Origin: an uncultured Dorea sp.
Lineage (GTDB): Bacteria; Bacillota; Clostridia; Lachnospirales; Lachnospiraceae
Reading direction: 5' to 3'
Assembly (NCBI GenBank): GCA_947652615.1
Contig: CANTDX010000002.1
Location: 62,001-126,000 of the forward strand
Length of the DNA: 64,000 nt
Position 1 is the first letter of the stretch. Every line of letters starts with the position of its first letter. Made by a program: the position numbers and the translations under genes. The notes beneath the pieces are model-generated. The model made no database searches. It had not been told where the DNA came from and saw only the letters and a program-made list of their open reading frames with translations. Of the stretch, positions 8,699 to 16,551 are shown piece after piece.

Positions 8699-10072
8699 AT
8701 GGCGGATTCATATACACACAGTCAGGATATTTCAGAATGCCCGAATCATCCGGGCTTCCTGTCGTATGAGGAGGCTGCGGCCTATATTGAGGAGATACCC
8801 AGGTTCACGAAGAAGCATACGCTTGAGCATACGAAGGAATTCTTAAGGAGACTTGGAAATCCGGCGTTTGACCGCAAGATCATCCATGTGGCGGGAACTA
8901 ACGGGAAGGGATCTGTGTGCGCGTACCTGCAGGCGATCCTGATGGCGGAAGGCAAGAGCGTGGGCTTCTTCACGTCCCCGCATCTGGTAACCGTCAATGA
9001 ACGGATCAGGAGGAACAACGTCCCCATTGACGATGAGACTTTTCTTGCGGTATTTGCGGAGGTGGTGGCTGTTGTCAGGCAGATGGAAGAGGACGGGATC
9101 GAACATCCGTCTTATTTTGAATTCTTGTTCGGCATGGGGATGGAAGCATTTGCCGGGATGGATGTGGAATATATCATCTTGGAGACAGGACTTGGAGGGC
9201 GGTTGGACGCGACGAATTCGGCGGAGCATCCGTGTCTTACGGTCATTACTTCTATAAGCCTGGACCATACGGAGATCCTGGGAGATACCATCCGGCAGAT
9301 TGCCGCGGAGAAGGCGGGGATCATTAAGCCGGGGGCGCCTGTATTCTATGACGGGAGCAGCCGGGAAGCGTCTGAGGTGATCCGAAGTACGGCGCTTGAA
9401 AGGGGGGCGCCCTGTAGAGAAATATCGAAAAATGCGTTCGAAATCCAAGAAGTTACCCGGAAATATATTGCTTTTTCACGGACGAATGCGTATGATAAAG
9501 ATGTTATGAACGTAAGGGTTCCGATCTGTGGATGCTATCAGGCAATGAACGCTGAGATCGCGCTGGAGGCGGCAGAGTATCTCCTGAGAGAAGAAGAGAT
9601 TCACGGTGAACGGTGGCAGGAAGCGCTGGCGTCTGTCCGCTGGGAAGGGCGGATGGAAGAGGCGGCTCCTAATCTGTACATAGACGGCGCGCATAATCCC
9701 GGGGCGATCGAGGCATTTGTGGAAAGTATGAAGGCGTTTGGAGCCGACAGGGGAGAAGGCCCGGTGATCCTTTTCTCGGCAGTCAGTGACAAGAAGTACG
9801 GACAGATGATCGAATATCTGTGCAGGAATCTGAATGTAAAAGCGTATGTGGTCACGGAAGTAGATGATACAAGGAGAGTTCCGGCGGCAGAGCTTGAGCG
9901 GGTGTTCAGGCAGCATACCGCAGGGAAGGTTTTAAGGAGGGACGGACTTGCGGAAGCCTTACGCGCCGCGGAGGAAGAGCGCGGGGAAGACGGAGATATC
10001 TACTGTCTGGGTTCCCTGTATCTTGCGGGGATGATTAAGAAGCATATAGGAAGGAGCGGTCGGCATGCTTGA
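8699..10072 (+). CDS. folC: Folylpolyglutamate synthase / dihydrofolate synthase
   Basis: 457 aa Mur-ligase family enzyme that adds glutamate to folates, or makes dihydrofolate from dihydropteroate. P-loop VAGTNGKGSVCAY near residues 65-77, substrate loop TSPHLVTVNERIR near 92-104, SLDHTEILGDT near 190 and AEKAGIIKPG near 203. The C-terminal domain has the IDGAHNPGA signature near 327. Length is normal for FolC. The ATG at 8699 follows the previous stop by four bases with GGAAGGATAGAAGG acting as ribosome site. Whether it has both synthase activities cannot be read from sequence. Confidence 0.93.
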   Translation: MADSYTHSQDISECPNHPGFLSYEEAAAYIEEIPRFTKKHTLEHTKEFLRRLGNPAFDRKIIHVAGTNGKGSVCAYLQAILMAEGKSVGFFTSPHLVTVNERIRRNNVPIDDETFLAVFAEVVAVVRQMEEDGIEHPSYFEFLFGMGMEAFAGMDVEYIILETGLGGRLDATNSAEHPCLTVITSISLDHTEILGDTIRQIAAEKAGIIKPGAPVFYDGSSREASEVIRSTALERGAPCREISKNAFEIQEVTRKYIAFSRTNAYDKDVMNVRVPICGCYQAMNAEIALEAAEYLLREEEIHGERWQEALASVRWEGRMEEAAPNLYIDGAHNPGAIEAFVESMKAFGADRGEGPVILFSAVSDKKYGQMIEYLCRNLNVKAYVVTEVDDTRRVPAAELERVFRQHTAGKVLRRDGLAEALRAAEEERGEDGDIYCLGSLYLAGMIKKHIGRSGRHA

Positions 10073-10199
10073 TTATGAAGAGGAACTCAAGAAATTCCAG
10101 CCAAGCCTGGAGGTTGAGGATATAGAGAATGCAGTCTATCAGGAGGATCTGACGGATATGACGGACATCCTCCGGGAGATGATGGAACAGACGAAGTAG
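10065..10199 (+). CDS. Small acidic protein of 44 aa overlapping folC
   Basis: ATG at 10065 inside the last codons of folC (8-base overlap, different frame) preceded by AAGGAGCGG, and a TAG at 10197-10199. The protein begins MLDYEEELKKF, is strongly acidic and predicted helical (EDLTDMTDILREMMEQ), and lacks any export signal. Translational coupling with folC and the following TPR gene, only 18 bases away, suggests a real gene. No function is recognised. Confidence 0.6.
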   Translation: MLDYEEELKKFQPSLEVEDIENAVYQEDLTDMTDILREMMEQTK

Positions 10200-10217
10200 A
10201 AGAGTAGAGGATCGTAT

Positions 10218-11600
10218 ATGGAGTATACACAGAAGCTTTCCTACCAGTCCATGCACTGGTATAACGACGGATTGAAGAAAGCGAAGATTCGGGATCTGTC
10301 CGGCGCAATCACGTCTTTGAAGAAGAGTTTACAATATAATAGAGCGAATATTGCGGCAAGGAACCTGCTGGGGCTTGTATACTACGGACGCGGAGATGTG
10401 GTCGAGGCGCTTGTGGAGTGGATCCTCAGCAAGAATTTCCAGTCTCATGACAACATTGCCAATTATTATATCCAGAAGGTCCGTGAGACGACGGGAGAGC
10501 TGGAAGCGATCAATCAGGCAGTGAAGAAATACAATCAATCTCTGGAATACTGCTGGCAGAACGGAGAAGACCTGGCGATCATCCAGCTTAAGAAGGCTGT
10601 GACCGTGCATCCGACATTCGTGAAGGCCCATCAACTCCTGGCCCTGATCTATATGCATACGGAGCAGTATGCGTATGCGAGGCAGTCGATCCGTACGGCG
10701 TACAAGCTGGATACGACGGACGAGTTTACCCTGCGCTGTATGCATGAGCTGAACCAGATCCGCAGATCCAGGAATGTCAAGATCAAGGAGAAGGAGAAGA
10801 AGGACAAGCATACGATCACCTATAATCTTGGCAATGAGACGATCATCCAGCCGGTATCCAGCAGTATTAAGGACAATGCGGGGCTTCATACCGTCCTCAA
10901 TATCGTGCTTGGGACGGTGGTGGGGGTTGCGGTGATGTGGTTTCTGATCATGCCGGCCATCAATGCGTCGCGTCAGGATGAGGTGAATGAGCAGACGGTG
11001 AAATTCAGCGACCAGATCGCCACGCAGACGGCTCAGATCAGCGCGCTCAAGAAGGAACTGGAGGAATACCGGTCGACCAGTGAAGAGACAGAGAACGTAC
11101 AGGCGACGGCGGCATCAACGCAGGAAAGCTACGAGATCGTGATATCGGTCGCGTCCCATTATCGGGCGGAAGATATGAGCGATGCCGCCATGGTGGAGGA
11201 GCTTCTGAAGGTGAATCCGAATTCGCTTGGAACGATCGGGCGGGAAGATTATGATGAGATCACCGCAGAGTTGTATCCAAGGATGTGTTCTTCCTTATAC
11301 AGCACCTCGCGGGAGAACTATCAGGTCGCCAATTATGAGACCGCGATCTCGAACCTGGAGCAGGTAATGCAGATGAACGAAGGTTACAGCGATGGGGCCG
11401 CACTGCTGCTTCTTGCGCAGTCCTATGAGAAGAGCGGCAATAATGAGCAGGCCAACCTCAAATACCAGAAGCTTGTGGAGAGTTATCCGGATACGGAGGC
11501 GGCAGAAGAGGCCAAGGATGCGCTGAAGGCAAGGAACAGCGATACCGCGCCGGAGGAAGACGAAGAAGGCGGGGACGATACGGAAAGCGGCGAGGAATAA
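10218..11600 (+). CDS. Membrane-anchored tetratricopeptide repeat protein
   Basis: 460 aa. TPR-like helices cover about residues 1-180 (LSGAITSLKKSLQYN, ARNLLGLVYYGRGD, AHQLLALIYMHTEQY). A single membrane helix lies near 225-243 (VLGTVVGVAVMWFLIM). A helical stretch at 255-290 is probably coiled coil, and more TPR units follow near 360-440 (ISNLEQVMQMN, LLLAQSYEKSGNN), ending in an acidic tail. The arrangement suggests a scaffold with TPR domains on both sides of the membrane. Co-directional with folC and the 44-aa gene, and closed by a strong terminator. Function unknown. Confidence 0.75.
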   Translation: MEYTQKLSYQSMHWYNDGLKKAKIRDLSGAITSLKKSLQYNRANIAARNLLGLVYYGRGDVVEALVEWILSKNFQSHDNIANYYIQKVRETTGELEAINQAVKKYNQSLEYCWQNGEDLAIIQLKKAVTVHPTFVKAHQLLALIYMHTEQYAYARQSIRTAYKLDTTDEFTLRCMHELNQIRRSRNVKIKEKEKKDKHTITYNLGNETIIQPVSSSIKDNAGLHTVLNIVLGTVVGVAVMWFLIMPAINASRQDEVNEQTVKFSDQIATQTAQISALKKELEEYRSTSEETENVQATAASTQESYEIVISVASHYRAEDMSDAAMVEELLKVNPNSLGTIGREDYDEITAELYPRMCSSLYSTSRENYQVANYETAISNLEQVMQMNEGYSDGAALLLLAQSYEKSGNNEQANLKYQKLVESYPDTEAAEEAKDALKARNSDTAPEEDEEGGDDTESGEE

Positions 11601-11610
11601 CTTACGAAAG

Positions 11611-11643
11611 AAAAGGATATGCGTGGGAGGCATATCCTTTTTG
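11611..11643 (+). terminator. Rho-independent terminator
   Basis: AAAGGATATGC / GCATATCCTTT stem (11 bp) with a 7-base loop and a following T-run, 11 bases after the stop of the TPR gene. It separates the housekeeping operon from the sporulation operon. Confidence 0.9.
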
Positions 11644-11728
11644 TTATATAGGAAGAGGCCGGGATAACGGCGGGCAGGGGAATGGTTTCGCTCCTGCTGT
11701 AAAAACAGGCGCAAGAAGGAGGATGTAT

Positions 11729-12040
11729 ATGAAATATCAGGTACAGGAGAACTGCCTGACGGTATTCCTGCCCAATGAGCTGGATCATCACAATGCGGAA
11801 GAGATCAGAAAGGAGTCGGATCACCTGATCGAGCATAATCATATCCGGTATGTGATCTTCGATTTTAAGGAGACGAATTTCATGGACAGTTCGGGGATCG
11901 GAGTGATCATGGGGCGTTATAAGCGTATCTATTTGCTGGGAGGAGAGATGTGTGCGGTGCATGCGAATGAGAGAATGAGGAAGATATTGACCATGTCGGG
12001 AGTGACCAAAATCATGCAGATATATGAGGAGGAAGAGTAG
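11729..12040 (+). CDS. spoIIAA: Anti-sigma F factor antagonist SpoIIAA
   Basis: 103 aa STAS-domain protein. The FMDSSGIGVIMGRY segment, with Asp53-Ser54-Ser55-Gly56, holds the serine that SpoIIAB phosphorylates and SpoIIE dephosphorylates; dephosphorylated SpoIIAA frees sigma F in the forespore. I place the start at the second ATG (11729) because AAGGAGG ends just before the upstream ATG at 11723, which would leave no spacing. First gene of the spoIIAA-spoIIAB-sigF operon; its stop is followed immediately by the spoIIAB ATG. A sigma-H promoter was looked for upstream and not found convincingly. Confidence 0.93.
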   Translation: MKYQVQENCLTVFLPNELDHHNAEEIRKESDHLIEHNHIRYVIFDFKETNFMDSSGIGVIMGRYKRIYLLGGEMCAVHANERMRKILTMSGVTKIMQIYEEEE

Positions 12041-12496
12041 ATGGAGCATACCAATGAGATGCAGTTAATCTTTGACAGCCGTTCATCCAATGAGTCATTT
12101 GCAAGAGTGACGGTGGCGGCCTTTATGACATCCCTGAATCCTACGGTAGAAGAGGTCTCGGATGTAAAAACAGCGGTATCGGAAGCGGTGACGAACGCGA
12201 TCATTCACGGATATGAGAATGAAGTACATAGTATCTGTATCCGGTGCCGCACGGAGGGTAAGACCTTGTATCTGGAGGTGGAGGATACGGGCAGAGGAAT
12301 CGAGGATGTGAAGCAGGCAATGGAGCCGCTTTTTACTACGAAGCCGGAGCTTGACCGGTCGGGAATGGGATTCTCGTTTATGGAGGCGTTCATGGACAGG
12401 CTGGAGGTGTTCTCGGCTCCAGGCAAGGGAACGACGGTGCGGATGGAAAAAACCATTGGAAAAGGAAGGAGACTATGGACCACACAATCGCTTTGA
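12041..12496 (+). CDS. spoIIAB: Anti-sigma F factor SpoIIAB (serine kinase)
   Basis: 151 aa GHKL-fold ATPase that binds sigma F and phosphorylates SpoIIAA. N-box SEAVTNAIIHGYENE near residues 47-61, G1 box EDTGRGIED near 85-93 and G2 SGMGFSFMEAFMD near 107-119 give the Bergerat ATP site. It begins directly after the spoIIAA stop and overlaps sigF by 22 bases, which supports tight translational coupling of anti-sigma and sigma. Confidence 0.94.
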   Translation: MEHTNEMQLIFDSRSSNESFARVTVAAFMTSLNPTVEEVSDVKTAVSEAVTNAIIHGYENEVHSICIRCRTEGKTLYLEVEDTGRGIEDVKQAMEPLFTTKPELDRSGMGFSFMEAFMDRLEVFSAPGKGTTVRMEKTIGKGRRLWTTQSL

Positions 12497-13188
12497 TTCA
12501 GAGATCTCACGAGGGGGATGAAGAAGCAAGGGCACGATTGGTTGAAGAGAATACAGGGCTTGTATGGTGCATCGTCAAGAGATTCTATAACCGGGGCGTG
12601 GAAGCGGAAGATCTGTTCCAGGTCGGGAATATCGGGCTTCTGAAGGCGATCGATAAGTTCGATATGTCTTATGATGTAAAGTTCTCGACCTATGCGGTAC
12701 CGATGATATCAGGGGAGATCAAGAGATTCTTAAGGGACGACGGAATGATCAAGGTCAGCCGTTCGCTTAAGGAACTGGCTTATAAAGCATATCTCTGCCA
12801 GGAGAAGCTTCAGGAGAAATGGGGCAGGGATCCGACCGTCTCGGAGATTGCAGACGAGCTGGGGGTGGAGAGAGAAGAGCTGTCGCAGGCGTTGGATGCC
12901 AGCGGAGATATCGAATCTCTGCACAAGCCCATTTACCAGAAGGAAGGGCAGGAAATACGTCTGATGGACAAGCTTCAGAAGACGGAGACAGAGGAAGACC
13001 AGATCTTGAACCATATGCTGTTAAAGCAGCTTCTAGCGTATCTCAACCGGGACGAACGGAGGCTGATCTATCTAAGGTATTTCGCCAACCAGACCCAGAC
13101 GCAGGTGGGCGCGGCTCTTGGAATCTCCCAGGTTCAGGTGTCGCGGATGGAAAAGAAAATTTTAAAAAATCTTCGGGAACGAATATAA
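12475..13188 (+). CDS. sigF: RNA polymerase sigma factor SigF (early forespore)
   Basis: 237 aa sigma-70 family factor. Region 2 includes EAEDLFQVGNIGLLKAIDKFD (about 41-61) and the following KFSTYAVPMISGEIKRFLRD. Region 3 is near 100-140. Region 4 helix-turn-helix TQTQVGAALGISQVQVSRME lies near 208-227. The ATG at 12475 has GGAAAAGGAAGGAG just upstream within spoIIAB. Length and operon context distinguish SigF from SigG and SigE. It directs the early forespore program. Confidence 0.95.
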   Translation: MDHTIALIQRSHEGDEEARARLVEENTGLVWCIVKRFYNRGVEAEDLFQVGNIGLLKAIDKFDMSYDVKFSTYAVPMISGEIKRFLRDDGMIKVSRSLKELAYKAYLCQEKLQEKWGRDPTVSEIADELGVEREELSQALDASGDIESLHKPIYQKEGQEIRLMDKLQKTETEEDQILNHMLLKQLLAYLNRDERRLIYLRYFANQTQTQVGAALGISQVQVSRMEKKILKNLRERI

Positions 13189-13199
13189 CAGGCATACCA

Positions 13200-13230
13200 T
13201 GTATATTTTTCTTGATAACCATCCATACTA
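13200..13230 (+). promoter_or_regulatory. Candidate forespore (sigma F/sigma G) promoter
   Basis: TGTATA (13200-13205), 18-bp spacer and CATACTA (13224-13230). The -10 equals the sigma G consensus known from Bacillus, and the -35 fits the GYATR/TGAATR-type sigma F and G elements. It lies 31 bases before the 55-aa gene that heads the spoVA block, as expected for late forespore expression. Confidence 0.65.
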
Positions 13231-13261
13231 ATCCGCAAAAGGAATAAAGAAGGTGGAAAGT

Positions 13262-13429
13262 ATGGATGATGCAAGAAAAAAACTCAGGGTATGCCTGATC
13301 TGTGTTGTAATGGCGGCGGTGATCGTTGGGTTTGCCTATTATTTTAATGATGTGAGGACGCGCAGTACAATGGATGAGGGGACGCTTGTGCGGCATTATA
13401 TAACGCTTCGAGGCGGCGAACAGGCATAA
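13262..13429 (+). CDS. Small single-pass membrane protein (55 aa) heading the spoVA block
   Basis: ATG at 13262 preceded by GAAGGTGG at good spacing and TAA at 13427-13429. A positively charged start (MDDARKKLRV) is followed by one hydrophobic helix (CLICVVMAAVIVGFAYYF, residues 11-28) and a polar outside tail. It lies between sigF and spoVAA, 24 bases before the latter, and is preceded by a forespore-type promoter, so I infer a sporulation membrane protein. No family name is recognised. Confidence 0.65.
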   Translation: MDDARKKLRVCLICVVMAAVIVGFAYYFNDVRTRSTMDEGTLVRHYITLRGGEQA

Positions 13430-13453
13430 GATTAAGGAAAGAAGAGGACAAGT

Positions 13454-14122
13454 ATGGCAGGAAGTGAGACTGTATATATCAAAGCGGACAGGAATGTGGA
13501 GGTCACGAAACCGGAGGTCACGCTTGGGGATGTTCTTAAGATAGAATGTTCCAACCCCAATATGGTTCCGAAGCTGAATACATTGAAGCTGCTTAAGTTC
13601 CATCATACGGATAAGAAGCATCAGAACCGCACGGCAGTGTCGATATTGCGGGTGATCCAGTGTATTCATGAGCAATATCCGAATATCGACGTACAGAATA
13701 TGGGGGAGACGGACTTTATCGTGACTTATGAGGAGCAGCAGACGGCCGAGGGAGCAGTACATTATATGAAGGCCGCGGTGGTGGTGGTGATCAGTTTTAT
13801 CGGAGCCGCCTTCTCTATTATGGCATTTAATAACGATGTTGATACTACGAAAATGTTTTCCCAGATCTATGAACTGCTTACGGGAAATAAATCGGATGGG
13901 TTCACCATCCTGGAGCTGACTTATTGTATCGGACTGGTTATAGGGATTCTTACATTCTTCAATCATTTCGGAAAGAAGAAGTTCTCGGTGGACCCAACGC
14001 CGATGGAAGTCGAGATGCGTCTGTATGAGAACGACATTCAGTCCACCCTGATCGAGACGTATTCCAGAAAGGAGAAGGAACTGGATGTGGGTGCAAATTC
14101 TACTGGCAGTCATCGGACTTAG
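13454..14122 (+). CDS. spoVAA: Stage V sporulation protein AA
   Basis: 222 aa. The N-terminal soluble domain (residues 1-95; YIKADRNVEVTKPEVTLGDV near 8-27) has the alpha/beta form of SpoVAA. Two membrane helices follow, near 107-130 (AAVVVVISFIGAAFSIMAF) and 155-172. SpoVA proteins form the spore inner-membrane channel that moves Ca-dipicolinate during sporulation and germination. It overlaps spoVAB by 38 bases. Confidence 0.9.
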   Translation: MAGSETVYIKADRNVEVTKPEVTLGDVLKIECSNPNMVPKLNTLKLLKFHHTDKKHQNRTAVSILRVIQCIHEQYPNIDVQNMGETDFIVTYEEQQTAEGAVHYMKAAVVVVISFIGAAFSIMAFNNDVDTTKMFSQIYELLTGNKSDGFTILELTYCIGLVIGILTFFNHFGKKKFSVDPTPMEVEMRLYENDIQSTLIETYSRKEKELDVGANSTGSHRT

Positions 14123-14498
14123 CGCAGGTATGGTCGTGGCGGGAGGTCTCTTCTCGTTCATCAGCGGACTTGGGGTGATATCGGATTTTGCGGACCGGAC
14201 GCATACCGGCGAGCATATCCTTCTGTATGAGGACAGTGTGGCGCTGGGCGGTATCCTGGGAAATATGTTCTTCATCTATGGAATACAGATTCCCTACGGC
14301 GCTTGGCTTACACCGGTATTCGGGTTATTCGGCGGGATATTTGTGGGATGCTGGTCGATGGCGCTGGCGGAGATCCTGAATGTGTTCCCGATCTTCGTCC
14401 GCAGGGTCAAGCTGCTTCGGGGGATTCAATACTTGATTCTTGGGGTTGCACTGGGGAAAGGGATCGGGGCATTTATATTTTTCTTTAATCGATTTTGA
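14085..14498 (+). CDS. spoVAB: Stage V sporulation protein AB
   Basis: 137 aa, four hydrophobic helices: about 3-28, 47-66, 68-90 and 107-134. Characteristic GLSAGMVVAGGLFSFISG near 11-28 and YEDSVALGGILGN near 48-60. Partner of SpoVAA in the dipicolinate channel. The start lies inside spoVAA, whose end encodes KELDVG in another frame. GAGAAGGA within spoVAA supplies the ribosome site. Confidence 0.9.
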   Translation: MWVQILLAVIGLSAGMVVAGGLFSFISGLGVISDFADRTHTGEHILLYEDSVALGGILGNMFFIYGIQIPYGAWLTPVFGLFGGIFVGCWSMALAEILNVFPIFVRRVKLLRGIQYLILGVALGKGIGAFIFFFNRF

Positions 14499-14515
14499 GA
14501 AGGAGGAAACTGGAT

Positions 14516-14977
14516 ATGGATAAGGAACGGCAGCAGCAGGCGTATGAGAATTATGTGAAGAAGAAGACGCCGGTGCATAACCTTCCGGCGAATATGGGGA
14601 AGGCATTCATCGCGGGAGGCGTGATCTGCACGGTCGGGCAAGCCGTGCTGAATATTTGTGAGAAGCTTGGACTTGATAAGGATGTGAGCGGGGGATGGAC
14701 TTCGATGATCCTGGTGGTCGCAAGCGTCCTCCTTACGGGATTCAATATCTATCCGCGGATCGCCAAATGGGGCGGTGCAGGGACGCTGGTTCCGATCACC
14801 GGGTTTGCCAATTCGGTTGCGGCGCCGGCGATCGAGTATAAGAAGGAAGGGCAGGTCATGGGAATTGGCTGCAAGATCTTCACGATCGCGGGGCCGGTGA
14901 TCCTGTATGGGATATTTACCAGCTGGGTGCTGGGATTCGGATACTGGCTTCTTAAGGTCAGCGGTATCATCGCGTAG
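14516..14977 (+). CDS. spoVAC: Stage V sporulation protein AC
   Basis: 153 aa integral membrane protein. After a polar start (MDKERQQQAYENYVKKK) it has helices near 35-52, 66-85, 95-110 and 125-148. Motifs KWGGAGTLVPITGFANSV and AIEYKKEGQVMG are typical of the SpoVAC/SpoVAE family. SpoVAC is a mechanosensitive-type channel component for dipicolinate. I use the ATG at 14516, preceded by GAAGGAGGAAAC, rather than an in-frame TTG at 14495 that overlaps the ribosome site. Confidence 0.95.
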   Translation: MDKERQQQAYENYVKKKTPVHNLPANMGKAFIAGGVICTVGQAVLNICEKLGLDKDVSGGWTSMILVVASVLLTGFNIYPRIAKWGGAGTLVPITGFANSVAAPAIEYKKEGQVMGIGCKIFTIAGPVILYGIFTSWVLGFGYWLLKVSGIIA

Positions 14978-14998
14978 AAACAGGGAGGGAAGGAAACG

Positions 14999-16003
14999 AT
15001 GACGAAGGGATTACAGAGTATTGCTTTTAAAGAGTCTCCCTACCTGGTCAGCAGTGCGTCTGTTGCGGGCAAGAAGGAGGGCGAGGGCCCTCTGGGGAAG
15101 ATGTTTGATATGGTAGAGAAGGAAGACCTGTTCGGGGAAAATACATGGGAAGAGGCAGAGAGTACCATGCAGAAGGAAGCATGCCTTCTTGCGATGGGGA
15201 AGGCGCATGTGGAGGCGAAGGATGTGAGGTATCTGTTCGGCGGGGATCTTCTGAGGCAGGGAGTCGCTACTTCTATGGGAGTATCGGAGCTGAATATTCC
15301 GCTGTTCGGGCTGTTCGGAGCCTGTTCTACATCGGGGGAGGCTCTTGCACTGGCCTCTATGAGTGTGGCGGCAGGATATGGGGAGTATATGCTTGCTGTC
15401 ACGTCGAGCCATTTCGGAAGCGCGGAGAAGGAGTTCCGTTTCCCGTTGGGATATGCGAATCAGCGTCCACTGTCTGCACAGTGGACGGTCACCGGAAGCG
15501 GGGCTTTCCTGGTGGGGACGAAGCGAAGCCATGTGAGGATCACGGGTGTGACGGTCGGCAAGATCGTAGACTATGGGCTTAAGGATTCCCAGAATATGGG
15601 CGCTTGCATGGCTCCTGCGGCCTGTGACACGATTATCCGCAATCTGGAGGATTTCGGAAGGAAGGCAGAGGATTATAACCGGATTATTACCGGGGATCTG
15701 GGGTATGTCGGCCAGAGTATCCTGTTTGATCTGATGCGCGGCAAGGGATATGATATCAAGAAGAACCATATGGACTGCGGGATGACCATATTCGACCAGA
15801 TGACGCAGGACACCCACGCGGGCGGAAGCGGCTGCGGCTGTGCGGCCACGACGCTGTCTGCGTACATTCTGCCGAAGGTTGAACGCGGAGAGTGGAAGCG
15901 GGTGCTTTTCGTGCCGACCGGGGCGCTGATGTCGACCGTGAGCTATAATGAGGGCGCGAGCGTGCCTGGTATCGCACACGGTATCGTGCTGGAGCATTGC
16001 TGA
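14999..16003 (+). CDS. spoVAD: Stage V sporulation protein AD (thiolase-fold)
   Basis: 334 aa, thiolase/ketoacyl-synthase fold. The segment LFGLFGACSTSGEALALAS near 101-119 contains the Cys at the former thiolase active site, and FGSAEKEFRFPLGYANQRP near 138 is highly typical. SpoVAD binds dipicolinic acid on the spore inner membrane. Start ATG at 14999 with GGGAGGGAAGGAAAC upstream. Sits between spoVAC and spoVAE as usual. Confidence 0.96.
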   Translation: MTKGLQSIAFKESPYLVSSASVAGKKEGEGPLGKMFDMVEKEDLFGENTWEEAESTMQKEACLLAMGKAHVEAKDVRYLFGGDLLRQGVATSMGVSELNIPLFGLFGACSTSGEALALASMSVAAGYGEYMLAVTSSHFGSAEKEFRFPLGYANQRPLSAQWTVTGSGAFLVGTKRSHVRITGVTVGKIVDYGLKDSQNMGACMAPAACDTIIRNLEDFGRKAEDYNRIITGDLGYVGQSILFDLMRGKGYDIKKNHMDCGMTIFDQMTQDTHAGGSGCGCAATTLSAYILPKVERGEWKRVLFVPTGALMSTVSYNEGASVPGIAHGIVLEHC

Positions 16004-16082
16004 TGTCTGGCAGTAACAGTTTTGGCAGGGCAGCTTGCCTGAACGGTTGTGTGAGAGAATGTGAAGGAGAGGGAGATAGGCT

Positions 16083-16439
16083 ATGGATTATATAAATGCA
16101 TTTTGGATCGGAGGGGTGATCTGCGCGCTGGTGCAGATCTTACTTGACAGGACGAAGCTGATGCCGGGAAGAGTTATGGTTCTCCTGGTGTGCAGCGGGG
16201 CGGTGCTTGGGGCGCTGCATATCTATCAGCCGTTTCAGGATTTCGCCGGGGCGGGCGCAAGCGTGCCGCTTACAGGATTCGGGAACTTGCTGTGGAAGGG
16301 TGTGAAAGAGGCCGTGGATAAGGAAGGATTTATCGGGATCTTCATGGGAGGATTCAAGGCGAGCGCGGTAGGGATCTGTGCGGCGCTGGTGTTCAGTTAT
16401 CTGGCTTCGCTGATGTTCGATCCGAAGATGAAGAAGTAG
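16083..16439 (+). CDS. spoVAE: Stage V sporulation protein AE (AEb type)
   Basis: 118 aa membrane protein with helices near 5-20, 29-46, 60-70 and 88-112. The motif DFAGAGASVPLTGFGNLLWKG near 53-73 matches the SpoVAEb family and parallels the KWGGAGTLVPITGF motif in SpoVAC. Last gene of the spoVA block. GGAGAGGGAGATAGGCT precedes the ATG. The separate soluble SpoVAEa and SpoVAF genes are absent here. Confidence 0.93.
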   Translation: MDYINAFWIGGVICALVQILLDRTKLMPGRVMVLLVCSGAVLGALHIYQPFQDFAGAGASVPLTGFGNLLWKGVKEAVDKEGFIGIFMGGFKASAVGICAALVFSYLASLMFDPKMKK

Positions 16440-16474
16440 AAATGGATTCCCATTCACGCCGGTAAAAATATTTG

Positions 16475-16503
16475 TTGCTTTCTATGTATGCAAATGGTAT
16501 TGT
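16475..16503 (+). promoter_or_regulatory. Promoter of the Na/Pi cotransporter gene
   Basis: TTGCTT (16475-16480), 17-bp spacer, TATTGT (16498-16503), 48 bases before the ATG at 16552. It separates this gene from the spoVA transcription unit. Confidence 0.5.
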
Positions 16504-16551
16504 AGAAAAGTAGGGTTTAAAAAGATTCAGTATGTACATTAGGAGGAAGTA

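Noticed and set aside
11644..11722. Sigma-H promoter before spoIIAA
   Set aside because: An AGGAAGA and a GGAAT are present, but spacing is far from the known 12-14 bases.
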